A stretch of 64,000 bases of DNA from Chitinophaga sp. S165 (GCF_003182155.1 NZ_QGTG01000001.1:2128681-2192680); one strand, 5' to 3'; shown: positions 8,332 through 17,633, counted from the first letter of the stretch. Notes: generated by a model from the sequence alone, not told the origin. A program made the numbers and translations.

Positions 8332-9582
8332 ATGGATAACATACAGTCCATTAAAAACAGGTTTGGCATTATAGGAAACTCGCCTGCATTGAATTATGCC
8401 TTGCAGGTGGCAGCACAGGTGTCCAATACGGACCTCACCGTGCTGATAGTTGGAGAAAGCGGCGTTGGTAAAGAAGTGTTTTCCAATATTATCCATTCAC
8501 TAAGTGCCCGTAAACACAATCCTTTCATAGCCGTGAACTGCGGCGCTATTCCGGAAGGGACAATAGACTCAGAACTTTTCGGTCATGAGAAAGGCTCTTT
8601 TACCGGAGCTGTAGACAGCCGTAAGGGATATTTTGAAACCGTGAACGGCGGTACCATTTTCCTTGACGAGATCGGGGAAATGCCGCTGGGAACACAGGCC
8701 CGTTTACTGCGCGTACTGGAAACAGGCGAGTTTATCAGGGTGGGTTCTTCTAAGGTGCAGAAAACAGATGTGCGCGTGATCACGGCTACTAACAGGGACC
8801 TGCTTGATCACACCCAGCAGGGCAAGTTCAGGGAAGACCTTTACTACCGTTTGAACACTGTGCCCATCAGGGTGCCTTCGCTCCGGGACAGGAAAGAAGA
8901 CATTCCGTTGTTGTTCCGTAAGTTCTGCGTGGACTTTTCAGAACGTTATAAAACGCCGAGCATCCAGCTGGATGATGAAGCCCGTAATATACTGGTGAAC
9001 TATCCCTGGAGAGGTAACGTACGTGAACTGAAGAATATGGCGGAGCAGATCTCCGTACTGGCGCAGGACAAACTGATCACGGCACAGGAACTGAGACGTT
9101 TCCTGCCGGAAGTGAACGAGCCGTCCAGGCTACCGATGATAGCAGCGCCACAGGCGAAGTCGAACGGTGATTTCTCCAATGAAAGGGATATATTGTATAA
9201 ATTGTTCTTCGATATGAAGAAGGATGTGACGGAGCTCAAAAAGATGTTCTTCGACATCCTGCAGAACCCGAACATTGCCCATGCCAGCAATTTCCAGGAC
9301 AGTCACCTGATGCACAACTTCCACCCGCAACCGGAAGTGAGCACGACCGCGGTGCCTACTGCTATTTCTTCTCCCCAGCAGCCGATCATTTTACAGGAAA
9401 GTAATAAGATCGACCATCATGAAGAAGTAGAGGAAACATTATCGATTGCCGACAAAGAGAAAGAACTGATCGTCAAGGCCCTGAAAAAGCATAAGGGTAA
9501 AAGAAAGGATGCAGCGCTTGACCTGGGCATTTCCGAAAGGACCTTATACAGAAAATTAAAAGAATACAACATTAACGAATAG
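8332..9582 (+). CDS. Sigma-54-dependent transcriptional activator (AAA+ / Fis HTH, no receiver domain)
   Basis: 416 residues. The AAA+ domain starts almost at the N-end: Walker A GESGVGKE (41-48), sigma-54 contact loop GSFTGA (88-93, Ser replacing the usual Ala of GAFTGA) and Walker B GGTIFLDE (106-113), with arginine-finger segments after ~160. A linker of ~90 residues rich in Gln/Pro follows. The C-terminal Fis-type helix-turn-helix (~380-414) contains KDAALDLGISERTLYRKLKEY. There is no phospho-receiver or ligand domain, so activity must be set by abundance or by partner proteins. In related genomes (recall) it lies in the same conserved cluster as miaB, lptE and secG, which suggests a role in envelope homeostasis (inference). 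Confidence 0.88.
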   Translation: MDNIQSIKNRFGIIGNSPALNYALQVAAQVSNTDLTVLIVGESGVGKEVFSNIIHSLSARKHNPFIAVNCGAIPEGTIDSELFGHEKGSFTGAVDSRKGYFETVNGGTIFLDEIGEMPLGTQARLLRVLETGEFIRVGSSKVQKTDVRVITATNRDLLDHTQQGKFREDLYYRLNTVPIRVPSLRDRKEDIPLLFRKFCVDFSERYKTPSIQLDDEARNILVNYPWRGNVRELKNMAEQISVLAQDKLITAQELRRFLPEVNEPSRLPMIAAPQAKSNGDFSNERDILYKLFFDMKKDVTELKKMFFDILQNPNIAHASNFQDSHLMHNFHPQPEVSTTAVPTAISSPQQPIILQESNKIDHHEEVEETLSIADKEKELIVKALKKHKGKRKDAALDLGISERTLYRKLKEYNINE

Positions 9583-9588
9583 CAGGTG

Positions 9589-9619
9589 GCCTGCCGGGAC
9601 GGTTCCACTTCCGGCAGGC
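9589..9619 (+). promoter_or_regulatory. Intergenic hairpin between the activator gene and lptE
   Basis: GCCTGCCGG (9589-9597) and its exact complement (9611-9619) form a 9-bp GC-rich stem with a 13-nt loop. It is not followed by a U-run. It may be a weak or attenuating terminator, or an mRNA-stability element within the operon. Confidence 0.4.
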
Positions 9620-9637
9620 GCCTTAATACTTTACGAG

Positions 9638-10153
9638 ATGATCAGATTACTCCAGGGGATAATGACCGTCAGCTTACTGCTGCTACTGGGCGGATGTTCC
9701 GTTCATTATTCCGCTACCGGCGCCAGTATCGAGCCAGGTGCAAAATCAGTGAATGTGCGTTTTATTGAGAACAGGGCGCCTATCAACAACCCTACCTTAA
9801 GTCAGAACCTTACTGAAAGACTGCGTAACAAGGTACAGTCACAGACAAAACTGGTACAGATCAATGAGGATGGGGCGGATTATGAGTTCAAAGGCAATGT
9901 AACGGGTTATTCCTTCAGTAATGCGGCGGTTACGAATGTGGACCAGGCTGCTACTTCCAGGCTGACGGTGACTGTTAATATTACCTTCGTGAAGAGGATC
10001 GGCGATAAAAAAGGGTATACACAGTCGTTCACCCGTTCGGCCGACTTCTCTGCTTCCCAGTTACCAAGTGCGGTAGAAAACGGTTTGCTGGAAAACAATA
10101 TCCTGCCACAAATAGTGGACGATATTTTCAACAAGGCGTTTGCTAACTGGTAA
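9638..10153 (+). CDS. lptE: LptE-family outer-membrane lipoprotein
   Basis: 171 residues. The signal peptide ends at the lipobox L-G-G-C (Cys ~20). The mature protein shows the Bacteroidota LptE pattern: GASIEPGAKSVNVRF, then NPTLSQNLTERLRNKVQSQT, FKGNVTGY, RLTVTVNI and the C-terminal DIFNKAFANW. LptE plugs the LptD barrel and helps to insert lipopolysaccharide into the outer membrane. It acts on the periplasmic face of that membrane. It lies 55 bp after the sigma-54 activator and 47 bp before a TPR-like gene, in an arrangement ending with secG. The family call rests on pattern recall and not on alignment. Confidence 0.82.
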   Translation: MIRLLQGIMTVSLLLLLGGCSVHYSATGASIEPGAKSVNVRFIENRAPINNPTLSQNLTERLRNKVQSQTKLVQINEDGADYEFKGNVTGYSFSNAAVTNVDQAATSRLTVTVNITFVKRIGDKKGYTQSFTRSADFSASQLPSAVENGLLENNILPQIVDDIFNKAFANW

Positions 10154-10200
10154 GTATTACAAAAGCTTTCGTATTTAATTTTTTTTCATACTTTAGCAGC

Positions 10201-11337
10201 ATGACCGCAAACAGGATCATTCAACATATATTCCAACAGCCTGATATTAAACAGGTTGACGAGGCAGCACTGGAAAGGCTGGTAACGTCATATCCGTACT
10301 TTACGGCGGCGCGTCTGCTGCTGGCGCGCAAACAATACAGTGTGCAAAAGAACCTGCTGGCGCCGGCGGTAAAGAAGGCCCAGCAGTACAGTACCAATAT
10401 GCATTACTTCTACCGCTTTGTTACCACAGAAGAGAAAAGCATTGCTCCTGTGGAAGAAGCCCCGGTAGAAGTGGCGCCTGAACCGGAACAGGTTGAAGCT
10501 GTAATGGCGTTCCCCGTACAGGAGGAAACGCCGGTTATTGAGGCACAGCCTGTAGCGCAGCCTGCAACGCCTGCACCCGAAACGAAGATCCATGTAACAA
10601 TACCAAAAACACCGGCAGAGCAGCCTGTTGCATCAGAACCAGCTGCAAATTCTGCCGATGTATACAATACTGAAGAGGAGTTGACCGTTACTGCGAATGA
10701 TGTGGTAGCGGCAACAACCGTTGCTCCCCCCGAGGAAGCACCTGCTGCACCAGTGCAAACGGCACAAGCGGCAGCACCAGAAGCGGCGCCTGTACAGGCG
10801 GCACAACCGGCGGTAAAACAGCCTGTAATGCCTCCACCAACAGTCAAGCCGGCAGAAGATGATACAGAGCCTATTAAAATATTCCCGCTGGATACTTCCG
10901 AGACCGAAACGTCTCTGACTTTCCAACCCTTGTATACCGATGATTATTTCGCTTACAAACGTTTGAAAGATCCTGAGCATGCAGAACATCTCAGTGAAAA
11001 AGGAGCAGCAGAAATGAAAAGCTTTACTTCCTGGCTGAAAGACATGAAGCACACCTTCGCCGAAAAAGCCAGTAAACAATGGTACCAGGAACAGATGCAC
11101 CGCAGTTATGAGGACGCAGATCCTGAAGTGTCTGAAACTGTGGAAAAGATGGCTATGGAGTCCATTACACTGAATGACGACATCGTTTCGGAGACACTGG
11201 CCGAGATCTGGGCACGCCAGCACCAGTACCAGACAGCTATCCACATATATCAAAAATTAAGTTTGCTTAATCCCAACAAAAGCGCTTATTTTGCGCAAAA
11301 GATTAAGGAACTTCAGTTACTAACAGAAAAAAGTTAA
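10201..11337 (+). CDS. Hypothetical protein with helical ends and long Pro/Ala/Glu-rich linker
   Basis: 378 residues in three parts. The N-terminal helical region (1-~75) contains a YPYFTAARLLLARK segment. A disordered stretch (~80-240) is dominated by Pro, Ala, Glu, Val and Gln. The C-terminal region (~255-378) ends in a TPR-like helix pair (LAEIWARQHQYQTAIHIYQKL). No signal peptide or membrane helix is seen, so it is probably cytoplasmic. It lies between lptE and secG (11-bp gap to secG). It may act as a scaffold for envelope-assembly proteins, but no function is established by the sequence. Confidence 0.7.
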   Translation: MTANRIIQHIFQQPDIKQVDEAALERLVTSYPYFTAARLLLARKQYSVQKNLLAPAVKKAQQYSTNMHYFYRFVTTEEKSIAPVEEAPVEVAPEPEQVEAVMAFPVQEETPVIEAQPVAQPATPAPETKIHVTIPKTPAEQPVASEPAANSADVYNTEEELTVTANDVVAATTVAPPEEAPAAPVQTAQAAAPEAAPVQAAQPAVKQPVMPPPTVKPAEDDTEPIKIFPLDTSETETSLTFQPLYTDDYFAYKRLKDPEHAEHLSEKGAAEMKSFTSWLKDMKHTFAEKASKQWYQEQMHRSYEDADPEVSETVEKMAMESITLNDDIVSETLAEIWARQHQYQTAIHIYQKLSLLNPNKSAYFAQKIKELQLLTEKS

Positions 11338-11347
11338 CTTATATACT

Positions 11348-11692
11348 ATGTTATTGATTTTCGGCATATTAATCATCCTGGCCTGTGTGTTATTGGGCTT
11401 CTTCGTACTCGTACAGAATCCGAAAGGCGGTGGTTTAAGCGGTACTTTCGGTGGTTTCGGAAACCAGGTGATGGGTGTACGTCAGACTACAGATGTTCTT
11501 GAAAAAGGCACCTGGATCCTGTCTGCTATCATTGCCGTACTGTGTCTCACCTCTTCTTTATTCATCAACAGGGGTCAGGCTCCTGAATTAAGAAAAGGTG
11601 TTATGGAACAGAATATCACTGTTCCAGCTGCTCCGGCTCAAGTGCCAGCTACGCCAGTTCAGCCAGCACCAGCTCCGGCAAAACAACCATAA
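11348..11692 (+). CDS. secG: Preprotein translocase subunit SecG
   Basis: 114 residues. Two membrane helices (~3-24 and ~52-72) flank the conserved cytoplasmic loop with VQNPKGGGLSGTFGG. This loop is the hallmark of SecG, the non-essential third subunit of the SecYEG channel. The C-terminal ~35 residues are a Pro/Ala/Gln-rich tail that is longer than in Enterobacteria but common in Bacteroidota. An intrinsic terminator follows 26 bp after the stop, so secG ends this transcription unit. Confidence 0.93.
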   Translation: MLLIFGILIILACVLLGFFVLVQNPKGGGLSGTFGGFGNQVMGVRQTTDVLEKGTWILSAIIAVLCLTSSLFINRGQAPELRKGVMEQNITVPAAPAQVPATPVQPAPAPAKQP

Positions 11693-11717
11693 TATTCCGC
11701 TCTTAAAGCTATTTCAG

Positions 11718-11746
11718 AACCTCGCCGTCACAAGCGAGGTTTTTTA
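11718..11746 (+). terminator. Intrinsic terminator after secG
   Basis: AACCTCGC (11718-11725) pairs with GCGAGGTT (11734-11741), with an 8-nt loop and a run of T immediately after. Confidence 0.85.
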
Positions 11747-11760
11747 TTGAATACCATCCT

Positions 11761-12819
11761 ATGGCAAAGAAAAGTAAAGCAAAAAAAAGTCCGACGAAGA
11801 ATCTATGGATCAAACGTATCGTGGTGGCCGCCTGCGCGATCCTCGCAGGCCTGCTCGTATACGTAGGGTACCGGGTGTTTGGTCCTAATACCAAGACATT
11901 CGGCGACAGCAAATTTTTCTACGTGCACACCGGCAGCACTTATGCAGATGTATTGGATGGGCTGGAAGAACAGCAGATCATCCGCAGCCGTACCAGTTTC
12001 GATTGGGTAGCACGCGAGTTGGGATATCCTAAACGTGTAAGGGCCGGTAAGTACAAGATCAGCCCTGGCATGAGCAACTTTGATATTGTGAAGCTGCTGC
12101 GTGCCGGCCGTCAGATACCGGTGAACATCACCATTACAAAACTGCGTACCAAAGCTGACCTTGTCAGGAAGATCAGTTCCAATCTGGAAGCCGATTCCGC
12201 TACCTTCCGCGCTTTGCTGAGCGATCAGGTGTACCTCCGCCAGTTCGGCCTGGACACCAATACCGTGATGTGCGCCTTTATTCCCAACAGCTACCAGTTT
12301 TACTGGAATACGACCGCAGAAGCAGCTTTCAAAAAGATCGAAAAAGAAACAGCCGCTTTCTGGACAGAAGAACGTAAAGCAGCTGCGAAACGTCTTGACC
12401 TCAGTACGGTCCAGGTTATCATCCTCGCTTCTATTGTAGAAGAGGAAACCAACAAGAACGATGAGAAGCCGTTAATATCCAGCGTATACCTGAACCGCTT
12501 CCGCAAGGGCATGCGCCTGCAGGCAGATCCTACCGTGAAATTCGCTTTGCAGGACTTCTCCATCCGCCGGATCAGGGAAGGACATATCGCTTTCCAATCG
12601 CCTTACAACACTTATCAGAATGCCGGTCTGCCTCCAGGCCCCATCTGTACGCCTTCGATCAAGTCAATTGAGGCCGTGCTGAATACACCGGAAACTGATT
12701 ATATCTATTTTTGCGCTAAAGCTGATTTCTCCGGATATCATGCCTTTGCCGCTACCTACGCAGAGCACATGAAAAATGCACATGCATTTCATGCTGCACT
12801 GAATGCAAGAGGGATATAA
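11761..12819 (+). CDS. mltG: Endolytic transglycosylase MltG (YceG-like)
   Basis: 352 residues. A basic N-end (KKSKAKKSPTK) and one membrane helix (~18-40) anchor it in the inner membrane, with the catalytic part in the periplasm. The SIVEEET motif at residues 224-230 carries the catalytic Glu, and is followed by SSVYLNRFRKGMRLQADPTV and the NTYQNAGLPPGPI segment typical of the family. MltG cuts nascent peptidoglycan strands and is thought to end glycan synthesis. The length matches the family. The next gene begins 13 bp later from its preferred ATG, so the two are probably co-transcribed. Confidence 0.93.
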   Translation: MAKKSKAKKSPTKNLWIKRIVVAACAILAGLLVYVGYRVFGPNTKTFGDSKFFYVHTGSTYADVLDGLEEQQIIRSRTSFDWVARELGYPKRVRAGKYKISPGMSNFDIVKLLRAGRQIPVNITITKLRTKADLVRKISSNLEADSATFRALLSDQVYLRQFGLDTNTVMCAFIPNSYQFYWNTTAEAAFKKIEKETAAFWTEERKAAAKRLDLSTVQVIILASIVEEETNKNDEKPLISSVYLNRFRKGMRLQADPTVKFALQDFSIRRIREGHIAFQSPYNTYQNAGLPPGPICTPSIKSIEAVLNTPETDYIYFCAKADFSGYHAFAATYAEHMKNAHAFHAALNARGI

Positions 12820-12832
12820 CAACTACAACACA

Positions 12833-13804
12833 ATGCCTTTCAGACCAGAAAAGATCATTCTCAGATCAAAGCCTTTCCGTAAGCTCGTAGACATCAGTAA
12901 AACGCTGGTGTTGCCGGGTTTTGAGGGAGTTCCTTTGTACGATGTGACTAAATTCTTTCTGAAAGAAATGGGAAATAGAAGTCTTGGGGAAAGGGCAGCA
13001 GCAATTTCATTCAACTTCCTGCTGGCCATTCCCCCTTTCTTTATCTTCATGTTCACGCTCGTGCCATACATTCCCATGAAAAATGTGGAAGCCACACTGT
13101 ACGAGCTGGCAGAAGACGTAACGCCCAATTACAATACCTACATCATTATACGGGACATGATCCATGACTTCCTGTATACCCATCGTAACGGATTGCTGTC
13201 TATTGCGTTCCTGATGGGATTTTTTGCATCTTCCAATGCCGTGATGGGCCTTGCACGGTCATTCAATAAGAAATCACCCGGCTTCCGCCGCAGGAAATGG
13301 TGGCAAAAAAGGCTGATGGCCCTGAAACTGACGCTCATACTGATCTTCCTCCTGCTGCTCACTGTTATCCTGATCATTGCGCAGGGTACTGTATTGAGTT
13401 TCATTTTCAACTACCTGGGCATTACCGACAAACGGATACTTTCCCTGGCAGATGTAGCCCGCTGGATACTGATCGGTTTACTGTTCTTCTCTATGCTTTC
13501 GGTGATCTATCGTTTCGTACCGGCTACCACCAAAAGATGGAAGTTCATTACGGCCGGTTCTACATTTGCCACGATCATGATGATCCTTGTAACGATCCTC
13601 TTCTCCTTCTTCGTCAACAACTTCGGCAATTACAACAAGATCTACGGATCTATCGGAACCATCATCATCCTCATGTTGTCCGTCTACTTTTATTCCTTCA
13701 TTCTGCTGATCGGTTTTGAGCTGAACGCCAGCATCAGGATACTGAAGGAAACCGCCGACACCCGCAGGGAAAACCTCCCTGAAGAGGTACGTGGGCTCTC
13801 CTGA
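12833..13804 (+). CDS. YihY/virulence factor BrkB family membrane protein
   Basis: About 323 residues from the ATG at 12833. An in-frame ATG at 12803 would overlap mltG by 17 bp. After a ~50-residue cytoplasmic N-region there are six hydrophobic segments. GERAAAISFNFLLAIPPFFIF and FGNYNKIYGSIGTIIILML are the conserved patches of the YihY family (old name ribonuclease BN, a misnomer). These are inner-membrane proteins of uncertain function. Some relatives are proposed transporters. It follows mltG closely. Confidence 0.88.
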   Translation: MPFRPEKIILRSKPFRKLVDISKTLVLPGFEGVPLYDVTKFFLKEMGNRSLGERAAAISFNFLLAIPPFFIFMFTLVPYIPMKNVEATLYELAEDVTPNYNTYIIIRDMIHDFLYTHRNGLLSIAFLMGFFASSNAVMGLARSFNKKSPGFRRRKWWQKRLMALKLTLILIFLLLLTVILIIAQGTVLSFIFNYLGITDKRILSLADVARWILIGLLFFSMLSVIYRFVPATTKRWKFITAGSTFATIMMILVTILFSFFVNNFGNYNKIYGSIGTIIILMLSVYFYSFILLIGFELNASIRILKETADTRRENLPEEVRGLS

Positions 13805-13832
13805 TAAATTAGATAAAAATCACACATATTCG

Positions 13833-13840
13833 TATCTTTA
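13833..13840 (+). promoter_or_regulatory. -7-like box TATCTTTA before the redoxin gene
   Basis: One mismatch to TAnnTTTG (final G is A). Transcription would start near 13845, giving a leader of about 80 nt to the ATG at 13928. Confidence 0.3.
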
Positions 13841-13927
13841 CCGTGGAATCCGAGGTCGGTTCCAATCATTGTAAGACCCTAATAGCAGATAAGCAATGGG
13901 TTATCGTTAACCTGGAAACCTATATTT

Positions 13928-14530
13928 ATGAAAAAGGTATACTGTTTACTGATCCTATGCTGCTGGCTCGTTGCCATGCAGTCCGCAATTATCCCCTCGC
14001 TGGAAGTGGGAGCGCCTTTACCTAAAGCAGATGTTGTACTACAGGATTTTTCCGGCAAAGAGATCACGCTCAATAAAGCAAAATTAAGTAACGGATTACT
14101 GGTGATGTTCTCTGGCAATAGCTGTCCCTATATTGAAAGAAATAAGGTACGCACGCAGGAGATCTGTAAGTATGCGCTCAGCAATAATATCGGTGTGGTG
14201 CTGATCAATTCGAACACCGCAGGTACAGATGAAAAAACAGTGCTGGCAGCCATGAAAACATTTGCCGCCGGTCAGCAATACAACTGGTATTACGTAGTCG
14301 ATAAAAAAACCGAATTAGCGGACGCTTTTGAGGCCAATCATATGCCGGAGTGCTATCTGTTCAACCAGCAGTCAAAACTCGTTTATAAGGGCGCTATTGA
14401 TGATAATCCGGGCAATGCGGACGCTGTTAAGATGCGGCACCTCAGTAATGCGATCAATGATATGCTTGCAGGTAAGGCGGCAAGAGTGAATTCCACCACA
14501 GCGTTGGGATGCAATATCAAAAGATTTTAA
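13928..14530 (+). CDS. Secreted redoxin (AhpC/TSA-thioredoxin fold) protein
   Basis: 200 residues. A signal peptide of about 20 residues is followed by a domain opening VGAPLPKADVVLQDFSGKEITL, as in extracytoplasmic redoxins. The active-site region FSGNSCPYIERNK has one Cys in a C-P-Y context and no CXXC. A second Cys occurs in MPECYLF. This favours a single-Cys peroxiredoxin-like or disulfide-sensing role in the periplasm over a TlpA-type reductase. It converges with the M14 peptidase with only 9 bp between stops. The substrate is unknown. Confidence 0.75.
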   Translation: MKKVYCLLILCCWLVAMQSAIIPSLEVGAPLPKADVVLQDFSGKEITLNKAKLSNGLLVMFSGNSCPYIERNKVRTQEICKYALSNNIGVVLINSNTAGTDEKTVLAAMKTFAAGQQYNWYYVVDKKTELADAFEANHMPECYLFNQQSKLVYKGAIDDNPGNADAVKMRHLSNAINDMLAGKAARVNSTTALGCNIKRF

Positions 14531-14539
14531 TAGCGGTAT

Positions 14540-17056
14540 TTACCACACCATAAACAGCGCGTTGCCGAACATCAGTTTCCCGTTCTCCCAGAAGCTGCGG
14601 AACAGCGGATCGTCCGCCAACATAACGATCTTGCCTTCACCCATATCTTTTACGCCGAAGAGCAGACCGTCTTTCAGCTTTTTGCGTGTTTCCGTTCCCA
14701 CGAAACCACTGAGGTAATTATCTTTTTTCAGCACTCCTACATTCCAGCCTCCTTCACCGAGATAGTCGTATATTTTATCATCCTGTTTGAGGGTGTAGTA
14801 TACTGCCGGAAATCCGAAGGCCAGGGGATGCGTATTGTCCAGCTGCACTTTATAAATAGCACCGGGAATAAGTTGTTTCACCCCCTCTCTTTCGCGATTG
14901 GCATAAGGCTTCAGGAGATTATATTCATCTTTCTTTTCTTCTTTGCTGTCTTCTTCTTCTTTTTTCAGGTGAAAGCCCCAGTCCAGGGTCGCTACCTGTG
15001 ACAATGCGCCCTGCATAGCGATCAGTTTACCGCCTGCTGTGATCCAGTCCTTCAGTTTATTCGTATTGTCTTTCTCCGTCAGGAATTTATAGTTACCGTC
15101 CGCCAGTACCAGTACATCCAGGGCTTTCCAGTTGATGCGCGACAATTGTTTTTCATCGACAATGGTTAGCGGATAACCGATCTGCTGCTCAAAGAAATGC
15201 CACACTTCACCTGCTGCAAGAGAAGAAACGCCTTCACCCATTACAACAGCTACCCTGACAGGTTTGATGAAACGTACCTTCTCTGAACCAAAGTCCACGC
15301 CTTTTTCTACAAAGCCGGTGTTAACTGCGTCCAATGATGTTTTATAGGTATTGGCCAGTGAAACGACCTGCTCATCGAATTGTGCGCCTGCGGCTTCATT
15401 ACCCGATCTCGTAATGATCAGTGAGCCTGCAGGGAAGGATTTGCCACCGGCGATAAAATCGCCTTCCGCATATCTTACACGGATGCGTTTCTGCAGCAAG
15501 GCAGAGAGGAACCTTACATCTTTGATACTGTTCCAGCGGGCAAGATAGGCATAAGGCCTGGAGGCCGCCAGCCCGTTATTGACGGTAGCCTGCAGACTGT
15601 CCTTTGCCGGTGTTAATGGCTGACGTACGCCATAGGTTTGCAAACCGTAAGCGTATGGCAGGGACCAGGCGGTGATATCGTAAGTGACGGAATCGGATAA
15701 ACGGGAATCAGGCTCGAACAGTACTTTCAGCAGGTTAGACCTTGCCTGTGAAGCACTGATCACCATATCTTCCTTATCGATACTGAAGTTTTCCGTTTTG
15801 CCATTGAAGTAATTGAAGCCATTGGCTTTGTTCACCGCTGCACCATATCCGAAACGGATACCGTTCTTATTAAGCAGGGCGCCTAAAGTGGCCAGTTTTT
15901 CAACATTGCCGGAGGCTTTTACGACGTAGGACTTATAGGGTCCGTCGGGGGTATGAACAGCCTCGTAGAAATATCTGGAGAATTCATTCAGCAGCTGTCC
16001 TGCCTGTTGAGAAGCTATTTCTATGGTTGACAACCCGGTGGTCCGGTGATGATCAATACGCTCTTTGAGGGTCAGTGTATCTCCGTCCTGCTTCAAACCG
16101 GCTATTCCTGCACGTCCCCCGCCGCCCTGTTCATACGTCATACCAATGGCTCCATTGTATGTAGGATAGGTATCGCCATAACTTGGATAGAACATATCGA
16201 AGAACTCCTTTGTAAAATACAGCCAGCCTTCCTTATCGAAGTAACGCGCGTTGTTCTTACCGATCAGCATCTGCATACTGCGTTGCCAGGGTTTGATAAT
16301 ATCATGGAACGGTTCTGCTGCAGGTGCGAAGTAATAAGGTGCATCAATGGACTGCTCATGAAAATCCACGTGCACCTGTGGCATCCAGCGGCCATACTGG
16401 ATAGCCCGTTGTTGCGATTCTACCTGTGTTTGCCAGGCCCAGTCCCTGTTCAGGTCAAAGTAGTAGTGGTTGGCCCTTCCACCCGGCCAGGGTTCATTGT
16501 GCTCTCTTGCAAACAATAAGGGATCCGGATAACGGGTATGCACCTGGTTATAAAAACTCACGTACCGCTCCCTTCCATCAGGATTGAGACAAGGGTCAAT
16601 GATCACAAGAGTGTTTTTCAGCCATTCCTGCTGCTCCTTATTCTCTTTATTGGCCAACATGTACAAGGTGATCATCGCGGCTTCTGTAGAAACGGCTTCG
16701 TTACCGTGTACGTTATAACTGAGCCATACGATGACAGGATCTCCGGCGGCAGGTTTACCGTCGCCTCCGGCCAGTTCCAGGTTGTGTTGTCTTATCTGTT
16801 CTGTTTTATTAATATTTTCCGGGGAAGTGATCACCGCCAGCATAAGCGGACGGCCTTCGTATGTGGCGCCGTATTGGGTCAGCTGCATATTGGGCGTAAC
16901 AGCAGCAACAGCTTTGAAGTACTCCAGCACGCGGTGATGAGGCGTGAACTGTGTTCCAAGCGCATAACCGAGAAACTGATCTGGCGTAGGCAGTTGTTGT
17001 GAAAATGCGGTCTGTACCAGGAGCAGTATAAAGGAGGATAACAGGAATTTGCGCAT
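14540..17056 (-). CDS. Secreted M14-family zinc carboxypeptidase with C-terminal amidotransferase-like domain
   Basis: 838 residues. A signal peptide ends near AFSQQ. The M14 domain (~25-370) has zinc ligands H117 and E120 in NVHGNE and the third His at H233 (VDFHE), plus the family landmarks NPDGR (158-162) and NRDW (203-206). M14 enzymes remove C-terminal residues from peptides or trim cell-wall peptides. The C-terminal ~250 residues resemble a class I amidotransferase-like or DUF4350-type sandwich (WHFFEQQIGYPLTIVD, LVLADGNY, WITAGGKLIAMQGA) without a visible catalytic Cys. An acidic/lysine-rich insert (EEEDSKEEKKDE) interrupts it. Likely periplasmic or exported. Confidence 0.85.
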   Translation of the reverse strand: MRKFLLSSFILLLVQTAFSQQLPTPDQFLGYALGTQFTPHHRVLEYFKAVAAVTPNMQLTQYGATYEGRPLMLAVITSPENINKTEQIRQHNLELAGGDGKPAAGDPVIVWLSYNVHGNEAVSTEAAMITLYMLANKENKEQQEWLKNTLVIIDPCLNPDGRERYVSFYNQVHTRYPDPLLFAREHNEPWPGGRANHYYFDLNRDWAWQTQVESQQRAIQYGRWMPQVHVDFHEQSIDAPYYFAPAAEPFHDIIKPWQRSMQMLIGKNNARYFDKEGWLYFTKEFFDMFYPSYGDTYPTYNGAIGMTYEQGGGGRAGIAGLKQDGDTLTLKERIDHHRTTGLSTIEIASQQAGQLLNEFSRYFYEAVHTPDGPYKSYVVKASGNVEKLATLGALLNKNGIRFGYGAAVNKANGFNYFNGKTENFSIDKEDMVISASQARSNLLKVLFEPDSRLSDSVTYDITAWSLPYAYGLQTYGVRQPLTPAKDSLQATVNNGLAASRPYAYLARWNSIKDVRFLSALLQKRIRVRYAEGDFIAGGKSFPAGSLIITRSGNEAAGAQFDEQVVSLANTYKTSLDAVNTGFVEKGVDFGSEKVRFIKPVRVAVVMGEGVSSLAAGEVWHFFEQQIGYPLTIVDEKQLSRINWKALDVLVLADGNYKFLTEKDNTNKLKDWITAGGKLIAMQGALSQVATLDWGFHLKKEEEDSKEEKKDEYNLLKPYANREREGVKQLIPGAIYKVQLDNTHPLAFGFPAVYYTLKQDDKIYDYLGEGGWNVGVLKKDNYLSGFVGTETRKKLKDGLLFGVKDMGEGKIVMLADDPLFRSFWENGKLMFGNALFMVW

Positions 17057-17106
17057 ATGGCACCTTCAATTTATTTACCTAAGATAAACAATTGGAAGGT
17101 TTCTTC

Positions 17107-17526
17107 CTATTCAACACTTTCCCCTATCAGCCCGAAATGTTGTACACACTCAAGATGCCCGTTCTGTTGATAGTAACGGAACTCTCCTACCCTGTTATCT
17201 TCATGCCAGTTACCTGATTCTGATAAGTTACCGTTATCGAAGAAAACAGTCCTTATTCCCTCCATTCTTCCGGCTTTCCGGAAATATACTTCCTTCAGTT
17301 TACCATTCCCGTAGTAGATCTCTACCTTTTCTTTGTAGGGATCATCCCTGAAGCCGTATACCTTCCAACGGATATGCCCGTTCTCTTCCCGCATTACCTG
17401 GCGTAACAGCTCATTGTTATGCTCATCCTGACCCGTACAGGCTGATCCTCCCGTTACAAAAAGTAAGAGGAAAAAATGGCAAAGCAAACTGCTGTTTATG
17501 CTTATAGAAAATCGCTCACGGGACAT
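17107..17526 (-). CDS. Small lipoprotein with MORN-variant (YwqK-like) repeats
   Basis: 139 residues. The N-end has a hydrophobic stretch and a G-S-A-C lipobox (Cys ~30). The mature part carries about three short repeats of the YYGNGKLKEVYF / FFDNGNLSESGNW / YYQQNGHLECVQHF type, the MORN_2 variant seen in YwqK-like antitoxins and in many Bacteroidota surface lipoproteins. No toxin gene is adjacent, so an antitoxin role is not supported. It lies 50 bp upstream of the M14 peptidase on the same strand and may be co-transcribed with it. Confidence 0.65.
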   Translation of the reverse strand: MSRERFSISINSSLLCHFFLLLFVTGGSACTGQDEHNNELLRQVMREENGHIRWKVYGFRDDPYKEKVEIYYGNGKLKEVYFRKAGRMEGIRTVFFDNGNLSESGNWHEDNRVGEFRYYQQNGHLECVQHFGLIGESVE

Positions 17527-17593
17527 GCTGATACTGACATTAACTTAGAAAGTCATACTCAATATAGTAAAATATAATAATATAAATACATCG

Positions 17594-17633
17594 ATCAAAG
17601 GAATGAACACATGGTGGTGTCCATCCCTTTGAT
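17594..17633 (-). terminator. Possible terminator of the TonB receptor gene
   Basis: ATCAAAGG (17594-17601) pairs with CCTTTGAT (17626-17633), with a further ACAC/GTGT pairing possible inside the loop. On the minus strand an AT-rich stretch with few T runs follows, so its strength is uncertain. Confidence 0.4.
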
